NCBI GenBank assembly: GCA_004335835.1
Contig: RWJK01001504.1
Location: forward strand, 6,413 to 53,235
Length of the DNA: 46,823 bases
Source of the DNA: Scenedesmus sp. ARA3
Lineage: Eukaryota; Chlorophyta; Chlorophyceae; Sphaeropleales; Scenedesmaceae
Direction: 5' to 3'
Of the stretch, positions 38,550-46,823 are shown in pieces. Every line of letters starts with the position of its first letter. Positions within the stretch are counted from its first letter, which is position 1. Below the pieces are notes generated by a model that was given only the letters and a program-made list of their open reading frames with translations, was not told the DNA's origin and ran no database searches. The position numbers were made by a program, and so were the translations under genes.

Positions 38550-40674
38550 GCAGAGTGAGACGACTAGCTGGACGGAGCCCTTGGCACCAGGGGCGCGAGA
38601 AGTGCGGGCTTTCAGGGCGCTGGAGTTGTGTGTATACAATGCGACAGCAGCAGCAGCAGCAGCAGCAGCAGCGGCAGCAGCAGCAGCAGCAGCAGGTGGC
38701 GAGGCACGGGTAGCTTGAAAGAGTCTCTAGCACCAAGGGCTTAAGATCAGGTAGGTCAAGGTAGTGTGACACTGCTGGCTTGAAGGAGCCCTTTGCGGCT
38801 GGGGCGCGGCTGGTGTGGGCTTTCAGCACTCTATACAGCAGCAGCAGCAGCAGCAGCACCACCAGCAGCACCAGCAGCACCAGCAGCGGCAGCAGCAGCA
38901 GGTAGTGTGAGCTGGCCATGTTGCAGGAGCCTTTGCACCCGGGCGCAAAGTTGCATGCGGCAGACGCATGCCTGCAACGCACCAAAGCATGAAGCTGTGC
39001 CCATCACGCCGCATACTCAGATGCATCGACGCGGATTTGCCGGATTCAGAACCACCAAACAGCACCATTTAGTTTGGCGTCTCACCCCGTATACGCCGCC
39101 AATGGTCACAGGTGCTGAACATGACAAAGTGCTCCAGTACGGTAACTTGCTGCCCCAGGGGCTGGCCCACAGCCTGCAGCTGCTGCTGCTGCAGCCATAC
39201 CCCATGCTGCCCATGCATACACACGCCAGCAACACAGCAACAAACACAGCAGCTGCACACAGAAAGCCTCCTGCAACGCCGCAAACCTGCAGCACAAATC
39301 ACAACGAATGAACTCACCCTGAATATGCCGCCACGCAGTGGTCGCAGGTGCTGAACATGACAAAGTGTTCCAGCACAGTTGCCTGCTGGCCCAGGGGCTG
39401 ACCCACAGCCTGCAGCTGCTGCTGCTGCTGCAGCCGTTTTCCATGCTGCAAACACCTGAACATGCTCGCCAACGCATGCAGCAGTTGCACACCAGCAGCT
39501 GCCCGTCACAACGCAACCACACCCAGCACCATCACAGCACCCCTCCAAGAACTCACCCTGAATAAGCCGCCACGCAGTGGTCGCAGGTGCTGAACATCAC
39601 AAAGTGCTCCAGCACAGTGACCTGCTGACCCAGGGGCTGGCCCACAGCCTGCAGCTGCTGCTGCTGCAGCCATACCCCATGCTGCACATGCATACACACG
39701 CCTGAAACACAGCAACAAACACAGCAGCTGCACACCAAAAGCTGTGTGTAACGCTGCAAAACCGGCAGCACAATTGACAACGCAGAGACTCACCTGCTAT
39801 ACGCCGCCACGCAGTGGTCGCAGGTGCTGAACATCACAAAGTGCTCCAGCACAGTAACCTGCTGCCCCAGCGGCTGCCCCACAGCCTGCAGCTGCTGCTG
39901 CTGCTGCAGCCATGCTCCAAGCTGCCCATGCTTACACACGCCCGCAATATTACAGCAACAAACACACCAGCTGCACAACGACAGCTGCGTGCAACGCCGG
40001 CAACCCGGCAGCACGATAAAAACCAAAACCAACGCAGTGACTCACCCGCTATACGCCGCCACGCAGTGGTCGCAGGTGCTGAACATCACAAAGTGCTCCA
40101 GCACAGTAACCTGCTGCCCCAGGGGCTGACCCACAGCCTGCAGCTGCTGCTGCAGTGCGGCCACATCCACCCGGCCATTGCCGGGGGCTGGCCGCTGTAG
40201 AGCTTCCACCATGTACACCAGGTGGACTTCAAGTTTGGGGTTGTAGGAAAGCTTGCCGTGGTGCAGCGGCGGCCATACCAGGTGCTGCAATTCAACACAA
40301 ACATGGCAGACATGACACGAGAGCAGCAGACACAACAGCAACATATGTGGTGTGAGGGTGTGGCAGTGCTTCCACCATGTACACCAGGTGCACCTCCAGT
40401 TTGGGGTTGTAAGACAGGTTGCCGTGGTGCAGCGGCGGCCACACCAGGTGCTGCAGAACAGCAGACACCGGTACAGGCAGCAGCAACAACAGCAGCAGCG
40501 ATGGTCAAATTTTGGTGTGAGGAGATGCCAAAAGAGCACTGTCTGCCGACAGGTGCTGTAGAGCTTCCACCATGTAGACCAGGTGGACTTCAAGTTTGGG
40601 GTTGTAGGAGAGCTTGCCGTGGTGCAGCGGCGGCCATACCAGGTGCTGCAAAACAGCAGACACCGTTGAAAGCA

Positions 40675-40713
<39 letters not shown>

Positions 40714-42322
40714 TTTTGGTTGTAGGGGTTGCAGGAAAGCATTGCCTGGGGCTGGCCGTTGCAGTGCTTCTACCATGTAGACCAGGTGCACCTCTAGTTT
40801 GGGGTTGTAGGAAAGCTTGCCGTGGTGCAGCGGCGGCCACACCAGGTGCTGCAGTTGAAAGTCAGGCGGTTGGAACAGTCATGTTGAAGGATGTAGGCAG
40901 TTTACGTTGGTTGTTACGTATTCATGCAACTGCCATCCGCAAATCAGCAAGAAAGGTCATCATATAGCGCCACCCGTTGCAAACTATGTAGCAGCATGTC
41001 ACAAGAGCAGCAGTCCCACCTGGCATGCTGACCGCACCAGTGCAGCCAGGTCCGTTGTTATCGCCCGGTGCACGTCCTGTGCCTTATGATGCTTCAGGAT
41101 GGGCGTGCTGTGTGCAAACACCTGGCCCTTGCCGCCCGGCAAAAAATCACTAAATCCCCACAAACCTAACCTAACAAACACTGGCCTTCGTCATGTGATG
41201 CCAATCCTGCGGTATGCTGCAACCCAAAACCACAGCAGCGTGCTGTGACGCACAACAGCAGCAAAACATACCTGGCAGGCTGACCACACAAGTGAAGCCA
41301 GGTCTGGTGTAGTGCTTCAGGATGGGTGTGCTGTGTGCAAACACCTGGCCCTTGCCGCCCGGGCCAAAAATCACTACATCCCCACAAAACAAACCTAACA
41401 AACACTGACGTTCGACATGTAACGCCAATTACGCGGTACGCTGCAACACAAAACAACAGCAGCGTGCTGTAACACACAACAACACCAAACATACCTGGCA
41501 TGCTGACCACACCAGTGCAGCCAGGTCTGGTGTTATTGCGCGGTGCACGTCCTGTGCCTTGTAGTGCTTCAAAATAGGCGTGCTGTGTGTAAACACCTGG
41601 CCCTTGCCTCCTGGGCCTGGCCCGTAAAAGGTGAGGTTTGCGGTTAAGTCAAACCAGGCGTAGCGCTTGTCTGACACCCACAGAGACCCAGGGCACGACT
41701 CATGCTGGTTGCTGCAAGTACACAAAACAAGACAGGTGTTTGAATGTAAGTTGTGCAGGGTTGGGTGTGTCTAAATCAAGGCGTAGCGCTTGTCTGGCAC
41801 CCACAGAGATCCCGGGCAGGACTCATACTGGTTGCTGCAGATAAAAAGATAGAAGGAGACACATGTGATTGAATTTGAGTCCAGCAAGGGGTTAAGCAGG
41901 GTTTGGTGTGCCTAGCATCAGACAAGGCGTAGCGCTTGTCAGAGACCCACAGGGGCCCAAGACACGACTCATTCTGGGTGCTGCAAAGGCAGAAGCGCAG
42001 GAATTGCAAGGTTTGAGAAACCACCAAATGCTTTCTCACCTGCCAGGTGGCTGGTAGCTGTACGCATATGGTGCATGTGCTGGCGGGTTGAGTAGATAAA
42101 TCGTGTAAGAGCCATCCCCGTGCCCAAAGTCTTCTTGTAAGAGCTTGTCTACCTCTCCGTATGGCACCAGGTGCAGCGGGTAGCTGGTGTAGGTGCTGCT
42201 GGCTGGCAGGGCAGCAGCAGCAGCAGCAGCAGCAGCAGAGGAAGAAGATAGTAATTCCTGGTCAGAAGAGGCAGCGGCAGCAGCTTGCAGCGTGTGGTGT
42301 GGTTATGTTGGCTGTGACAGGG

Positions 42323-42357
<35 letters not shown>

Positions 42358-44092
42358 ACAGCAGCAGCACATCAAGCTCACAGGTCCCTGCTGTAGGCGC
42401 CAGGACTGCCAGTGGACAGCAGGACCGTCAGCCAGGTTACAGTGCGGGCTAGCTGCGCCAACATGCAGCAAATATCCCAGCCACAGCTGCTGGTGCGAGG
42501 CGGCATCATACACAGCATCACAGCCCACGACACACAAAAGCAGCGCCCACTCACACAGGCAGCGCCCACGACAAAGAAAACACAATTCTGGGTCATATAC
42601 TGTTGCTCTGAGCAAAATCGTAAACCTCCACTGACGTTGGTAAGTTTTGATGGCCTGGTTGATGGTAGCAGCTGGCTTTCTGGAATCACAGACATTACAA
42701 TCCAAGTCAAACCCATCAATTACGTAGGCCAGTGTTGGTGGCCTGGTTGATGGCAGCAGCCACGTTTTGTGTTTGACAATCGCCCAAAACGAAACCCCCA
42801 AAACAAACCCCCAAAAAACAACCCATCACTCACGTTGGCCAGTGTTGATGGCCTGGTTGATTGCAGCAGCCACCTTGCCTGACAGCTCGTAGTAGGCGGG
42901 CTGCACCCTGAACACAATCTCAGGTTTTAGGGTCTGCATCAGCAGGGGTGGCAGCCAGATACACACATGAGAGGATCCTACTGTGTTAGATACGCAGCGC
43001 AAGAAAATATCCCACCAACACGCCCAGCAGCTGCTGAAACAGCAGTTTTGAAAGCACATGGCGCAACAGTGGTCCGCTCTTCACAAACCTTGGAGCGGCA
43101 GTGGAATGACATGTCTTTGCTAGCAACGTACTGCTGCGGCGCCCAAACTGGTCACGCTGCTGCTGCTTCTGCTGCTGCTGCTGCTGCCGCAGGCTCACCA
43201 TGTGTGCAGGGCTGGGGTGCAGAGCCACTGTTTCCAGCTGCTTGTGCAGTGTGCGCAGGAACATCTGCAGCTCGTGGTCCGCTATGTGCAGCGCCTCATT
43301 GCTGCAGCAGCATATTCAAAAGGCATCGTGACAATGTGCGTCAGCTACAGCAGGATAACTTGAAAAACAGCACAAAACAGCGAGCAACGGCAGGGAATGT
43401 ACCTGCTGCATCCTGTTGGTTACCTCTGCTATCACTGCCAGCATGCGGACATGGCTATGCTGCAGTGAAAGCTCGTGCTGCAGCTGTTTGCGTATTCAAC
43501 AGCAGCAGCTTTGTGCTGCTCTAGCTTCTGTCAAGTTAATGCTGCTGTGGGTGCTGCTGCTGCTGCTGCTGCTGCTGCCTACAGGCACGTGTTTGCTGCG
43601 TTTCAGCACGAGCCATGCTGCTCTATGCCAACCCCAAATGTTGCCCATACTACTGCAGCAGTGCTGCTTGGCTGCTGTGCATTCTCTGCTGCAGTCTGTT
43701 TCAACTGCGAGGCAGCAGCTACTGCCACTGACATGCTAATAGTCCCAGGCTGCTGCTGCTGCTGCTGCTCCTGCTGTGGCTGCTGCTCGTTTCACATGTT
43801 GCTGCTGCTGCTGCTGCCTGGCGTGCGCAATGCCAGGCGCCTCAGGCCAACAAAACCGCTTGCTGTTCAACAAGGTGTTAGACCAACAACTTGGTAACAT
43901 GTTACTTGGACTCACCCGTCTCCTGCAAAGCCTACCAGCTTCACGTCTACTGTGATAGGCACACGTGCTTCAGCCAGTGCCTCAAGTGTCTCGTTTATGC
44001 TGTAGCCCAGGTCATGGCTCCATGCAGTGCGCTGCGCATCTGACATGTGCCCCAAGTAATCCTTGCCTGCTGGCACACCCGTCACAAACTGT

Positions 44093-44148
<56 letters not shown>

Positions 44149-44392
44149 GGGCGCTGATGAGACAATACGTCTAGCAGCACAACTGAACCAAGGGCTCACA
44201 CAAAGCGAGCACATGACTGTGCAGCACATGACTGTGCTGAGCAGCGATGCTATTGCAGCTGCTGATGATCATCATCATGTTACCCATCAAGCTGCTGATG
44301 ATGTTTGCTTGAATCCGAAGCTTGCGTTGCACACCTGCAGCTGCATGGTACTTCCTCACACACACGAGACATGTGCGCAGCACTCTGCTTCC

Positions 44393-44426
<34 letters not shown>

Positions 44427-44725
44427 ACTGTGCGGGATGCAGCAAGCCCTTTGCAGGCATCTGGAAAGATGCACAGCTGCTGCAAGTAACTCACCTGTCT
44501 CAAATGGTCCTTCATGCTTTTAGATACTTGTACGTGTACGCCATTTGATCCTGGAAGCAAGCATAGCAGTAGCAACCAGCTGGCAACCAGCCAGTAACTG
44601 CTGCTGCCTGCTGCTGCTGATGCTGCTGCTGCTGACCGCCGAGCTCGCTGTGATCGCCGGGGGATCCCTGCTATACATTCGTTTTGTTGAGGTATATGAT
44701 CTGTCTCGCATAATTGTTCAACCAT
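35221..44725 (-). CDS. At5g58100/SPOT1-like type I membrane protein
   Basis: Homologue of the plant family of Arabidopsis At5g58100 (from memory, SPOT1, needed for pollen-wall formation); biochemical role unknown. Twelve exons give one frame of 746 aa: 44725-44495, 44088-43916, 43301-43199, 42933-42834, 42202-42040, 41711-41495, 40284-40046, 38376-38171, 37673-37504, 36758-36477, 36272-36136, 35440-35221. Residues 44-58 (YWLVASWLLLLCLLP) look like a signal peptide. Residues about 698-716 (WWLLPSFCCFITLALVVW) look like a membrane anchor followed by a short basic, Ser/Gly-rich tail. Landmarks: VDVKLVGFAGDG, SLWVSDKRYAWFDLTANLTF, LAALVWSACQ, VLEHFVMFSTCDHCVAAYSG, VFIFDVP, MWSFIWSVGQNPFGS, FAQKDAALRNMALAYLNSS. 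It is shorter than the plant protein. All phases agree. It is the most exon-copy-rich gene here. Confidence 0.85.
35570..35581 (-). repeat. Acceptor-side copy of SPOT1-like exon 12
   Basis: A short copy of the exon 12 start and its TTGCAG acceptor, within a longer repeated intron segment (about 35455-35545 versus 35590-35690, sharing GTTTGACTATGT and GACAGTCAACGTGCAT words). Confidence 0.7.
35860..35940 (-). repeat. Donor-side copy of SPOT1-like exon 11
   Basis: An 80-bp near-identical copy of the 3' part of exon 11 (EGQHALAVGYAVSTTEDVAA then LHK and GTGAGG donor), downstream of the intact exon 36272-36136. One change makes a TAT codon; the frame stays open. Confidence 0.9.
36881..36926. repeat. 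23-bp perfect tandem duplication
   Basis: Two identical copies of CTCACTCGTAGCTACAGCAG plus TGC, head to tail, in intron 9 of the SPOT1-like gene. Confidence 0.95.
37121..37433 (-). repeat. Three donor-side copies of SPOT1-like exon 9
   Basis: Copies of the 3' end of exon 9 (AINPQKIHRPVLAAVMQ plus donor) at about 37380-37433, 37247-37303 and 37121-37175, period about 130 bp, downstream of the intact exon 37673-37504. Confidence 0.92.
37681..37913 (-). repeat. Acceptor-side copy of SPOT1-like exon 9 with CAG tracts
   Basis: A copy of the 5' part of exon 9 (EPVLLDGLLQAAVLGQGDVV then AVRT) at about 37792-37863, upstream of the intact exon. Sense-strand (CTG)n tracts precede both acceptors, seen as CAG at about 37681-37711 and 37868-37913. 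Confidence 0.92.
38422..38960 (-). repeat. About five acceptor-side copies of SPOT1-like exon 8
   Basis: Copies of the 5' part of exon 8 (ALKARTSRAxGAKGSFKLVV) at about 38422-38487, 38555-38625, 38697-38735 (fragment), 38745-38836 and 38896-38960 (most decayed). All lie upstream of the intact exon 38376-38171. Most are separated by CAG tracts (about 38390-38412, 38515-38545, 38645-38697, 38838-38900). The copy at 38745-38836 also keeps the following SHYLDLPDL codons. Confidence 0.9.
39086..39905 (-). repeat. Four donor-side copies of SPOT1-like exon 7
   Basis: Copies of the 3' half of exon 7 (QAVGQPLGQQVTVLEHFVMF then STCDHCVAAYS and donor) at about 39797-39905, 39558-39668, 39321-39430 and 39086-39200, period about 237 bp, downstream of the intact exon 40284-40046. 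The intron parts repeat too (AACACAGCAACAAACACAGC words). Each copy retains a GTGAGT/GTGAGA-type donor. Confidence 0.93.
40368..40854 (-). repeat. Three acceptor-side copies of SPOT1-like exon 7
   Basis: Copies of the 5' half of exon 7 (HLVWPPLHHGKLSYNPKLEV then HLVYMVEAL) with their own CTGCAG acceptors at about 40368-40455, 40560-40652 and 40768-40854, period about 200 bp, upstream of the intact exon. A CAG tract lies at 40679-40710. Confidence 0.93.
41022..41372 (-). repeat. Two donor-side copies of SPOT1-like exon 6
   Basis: Copies of the 3' part of exon 6 (GGKGQVFAHSTPILKHxKAQ and onward to SACQ) at about 41278-41372, with an internal deletion, and 41022-41140, nearly complete. Both lie downstream of the intact exon 41711-41495. 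Confidence 0.9.
41776..41984 (-). repeat. Two acceptor-side copies of SPOT1-like exon 6
   Basis: Copies of the 5' part of exon 6 (NQxESCPGSLWVSDKRYALx) at about 41776-41838 and 41925-41984, each after a CTGCAG or TTGCAG-type acceptor, upstream of the intact exon. Confidence 0.9.
42629..42765 (-). repeat. Two donor-side copies of SPOT1-like exon 4
   Basis: Copies of the 3' end of exon 4 (AAAINQAINTGQ region) at about 42724-42765 and 42629-42685, downstream of the intact exon 42933-42834. Confidence 0.85.
44095..44145. repeat. (CAG)17 tract before the exon 2 acceptor of the SPOT1-like gene
   Basis: Seventeen CAG units on plus, that is (CTG)17 on the sense strand, ending a few bases before the acceptor of exon 2 (44088). 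It takes the place of a polypyrimidine tract. Confidence 0.93.
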
Positions 44726-45094
44726 GGTGGCCAGCTGTGTTCTGGTGTCCCTCAACTGTTGAGTTGTTGCAGCGAGAGCATCGTGTACGTCGCAGTGTCG
44801 ACGATCAAGCAAAAAACTTTCGTAGTTGCAGAACGTTCGCAGCAGATCAGGTGTCCCTGTCACTGATTCGCCTGGTGTCACACCAGGGCTTTGGCTGGCC
44901 TGGCACCGGCTTGGTTGTCCTGCTTTCTTAGAAGCACTGGGATCACCCAGCGCTCTCGTCCGAGCGAATGCTTTTGCAGTTCAATAATACCGTTGCGACC
45001 TCCTGCTTCGCCAAAGCGCTGCCTTGTTCCACCTTGTGCACAATTTATTGAATTGGCACCCCTGCAGCTGGCCTGCTGAACACAGCTCTGTTAG
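44726..45094. promoter_or_regulatory. Shared divergent promoter region of the SPOT1-like gene and KXD1
   Basis: Only 369 bp separate the two divergent start codons, so the core promoters must be close together or shared. No TATA box is evident. Confidence 0.5.
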
Positions 45095-45461
45095 ATGGAG
45101 CACGACAACAGCGAGCTGGATGCAGCTCTCGTGGATTCCATGCGGGGGCTGGTCTCTAAGCCCGACCTGTACCTGATCAAAGCAGCACAGGCCAGCACGT
45201 GAGCAGCACCTGCTGCTGGCAGTGCATCTGTGCGCATGTGCAGTACTGCTGATAGCAAACCATCACCTTTGATCCCATGGCAGCACCATACTCCAGCAGG
45301 CTTGCATCTTCAAACATTCAACTAGTTACATGTATCATGACTATATGCTGCTGCGTCCTTACGACGCGCTACTGCTACAGCCGTCCTGCAAGTGTGGTTC
45401 CTGCTGCTGCTGCACACTGTGGCGCCCGCAGACTTTGCCACAGCACTCTTGCACGCACTTA

Positions 45462-45499
<38 letters not shown>

Positions 45500-45991
45500 C
45501 TGCAGGCTGAGGCAGCTCAAAGCGGCGAGGACGCTGCTGCGGGACTTCAATGCAGCAGCAAAGCAGCAGCTGGAGCAGAAGCTGTCAGCCAGCCAGGCAG
45601 CAGTGCAGCACCTCACCAGCATACGGCAGGACCTGGACTACACATATGCACGCATTAGGTGAGACCTTAGGGCTCTTACTCAAGGATGGCAGCTGCTGTG
45701 TTGCACTTTACTGTGTGCTGTGCAACCGGAATCGTGATGTTTGGTTGGGACGTGCTGCAAAGGCAGCTGGCAGCGTGGCAACTTTAGCGCCAGTGGCAGC
45801 AGCGGCAGCAGCAGCAACGGAGGCAGATGTTGTGTGTGTGTGTGTGTGTGTGTGTGCTGGCAGTCGAAGCATGCAAGTCAGCCCCAGTTGTGCTCCTTGG
45901 TACATGCCTCTGCTGGATGCTAGTGCTTCTGCTGGGTGTATCTGCTGCTACTACTGCTGACTCCGTTGGTGCTGCTGCTGCCGCCGTCGCT

Positions 45992-46030
<39 letters not shown>

Positions 46031-46117
46031 CACAGGGAGCTAAAGCAGCAGCTGGCTGAGGTTCACCCAGAGCTGTATACGCAGCTACAGCAGAAGCTGG
46101 CAGCAGAAGAGGACTGA
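45095..46117 (+). CDS. KXD1: KxDL-motif protein, BORC subunit KXD1-like
   Basis: Small coiled-coil protein of the KXD1 family, a subunit of BORC that links lysosome-related organelles to transport in animals. Three exons (45095-45198, 45506-45658, 46036-46117) give 112 aa. The frame is kept by matching phases (2, 2). Sequence: MEHDNSELDAALVDSMRGLV at the N-terminus. The helical core reads LLRDFNAAAKQQLEQKL, then the family motif region SIRQDLDYTYARIRELKQQL (compare the KxDLxxIFxRIRxLK pattern of the family), ending AAEED. The ELKQQLAEVHPE tail also fits. Both acceptors follow (CTG)n tracts (about 45460-45497 and 45990-46030). No exon copies occur in this gene. TGTAA at 46631-46635 and 46758-46762 are candidate polyadenylation signals. 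In plants and algae the partner complex is less well known. Confidence 0.85.
45831..45856. repeat. (TG)13 dinucleotide tract in KXD1 intron 2
   Basis: Thirteen TG units, the only long dinucleotide tract of this kind in the window. Confidence 0.95.
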
Positions 46118-46763
46118 GCGGCACAGCAGCAGGCAAATGACAGGCACAGAGGACCGACAGCCGCAGCATCAGGCGACTCACAGGCATAGCAGCAGCCTGA
46201 ATCAGTGCACATATACCGCGCCGCTGCTGCGCCCATGGTAAGCTCTGCAACACTGATGGGCAGGTACTGCATGACACAGTGTGCCAAGTGATGTTGTTGC
46301 CATTTGGTGTGTTGCAGTGGGAAGTGCCATTCGCATTTGATGATGCACAGGCCTGCTTTGGAACTGCAAAAGACAATGTGATGTGTGCAGCACCATTTGT
46401 GCATGCAGCAGCACATACCTAGTGCATGCCCTGGACAATGGTCGCTTGTGTGCAGCGGCCCTAGCTGTGACGGTGAGTCTCCGCACAAGTGTCTGCTGGC
46501 GACGCACATGTCGGCCACACTGTTGCGTTGTGCTGCATTGCTCCTGATCCCTTTTGTGTACTGGTTGTTGCGCTCCTGTAAGGGCCGATCCCAGCAAGCT
46601 GCCTCCAAGTACCATCTGCTAGTGCTGTGTTGTAATAGGCAGCTGCCGACAAACAGCAGCAGCACCTGCAGCTCGATAAAGCCCACTGCGGCACGTCGGG
46701 CTTTGTGTGCTTAGTCCCGCTGAGTACATTATTCATGTCAACAGTCTGCCTGACCCGTGTAAA

Positions 46764-46766
<3 letters not shown>
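46118..46766. other. KXD1 3' flank
   Basis: No further coding exon is recognised. Two TGTAA signals are present (46631, 46758). Confidence 0.5.

Positions 46767-46823
<57 letters not shown>
46767..46823. repeat. (CTG)19 or longer tract at the right edge
   Basis: Nineteen perfect CTG units run off the end of the window. The true length is unknown. Confidence 0.95.

Noticed and set aside
39086..39905. Regular repeats with unique spacers that could suggest a CRISPR-like array
   Set aside because: The repeat units translate as parts of a neighbouring exon and end in splice donors. The spacers are intron copies, and the locus is eukaryotic.

Overview
The window looks like nuclear DNA of a green alga, most likely a chlorophycean such as a Scenedesmus/Tetradesmus-type alga. 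The genes are rich in short GT-AG introns. They encode green-lineage proteins (sucrose-phosphate phosphatase, a YSL metal transporter, a homologue of a land-plant pollen-wall membrane protein) beside general eukaryotic ones (ELP3, an F-box/LRR protein, KXD1). TGTAA, the usual green-algal polyadenylation signal, lies downstream of several stops. CAG/CTG trinucleotide tracts are everywhere. The lineage below 'green alga' is inference.

Layout. 255-5550 (-): ELP3, nine exons, C-terminal acetyltransferase domain cut off by the left edge. 6128-9901 (+): sucrose-6-phosphate phosphatase, six exons, divergent from ELP3 across about 580 bp. 10833-11123 (+): one weak hypothetical exon. 12315-17058 (+): F-box/leucine-rich-repeat protein, nine exons, 790 aa. 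18967-22084 (+): unrecognised five-exon coiled-coil/low-complexity protein of about 536 aa. 22085-25560: gene-poor, AT-richer stretch with minisatellites. 25614-34591 (-): YSL/OPT-family metal transporter, 15 exons, 825 aa. 35221-44725 (-): At5g58100-like (SPOT1-like) type I membrane protein, 12 exons, 746 aa. 45095-46117 (+): KXD1-like BORC subunit, three exons, divergent from the previous gene across about 370 bp. I derived the exons by hand from reading frame, splice sites and family similarity. In every recognised gene the exon lengths and phases add up to one open frame.

The outstanding feature is not a gene. Around about 25 exons in six of the genes there are roughly 70 extra partial copies of the exon lying in the introns, or in the 3' flank of the F-box gene. 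All copies I examined obey one rule. Copies upstream of the intact exon carry the 3' splice site plus the 5' part of the exon. Copies downstream carry the 3' part of the exon plus the 5' splice site. This is what repeated tandem duplication of segments that straddle one exon-intron boundary would leave, with the intact exon preserved. The result is arrays of duplicate acceptors before an exon and duplicate donors after it, up to four on one side. Many acceptors are also preceded by a sense-strand (CTG)n tract, so the visible repeat flips between CTG and CAG with gene orientation. I know of no described system of this kind; whether the spare splice sites are used cannot be told from sequence alone.

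The genes do not form one pathway. They are housekeeping functions: tRNA modification, sucrose synthesis, ubiquitin-ligase targeting, metal uptake, secretory/membrane function and lysosome-related trafficking.
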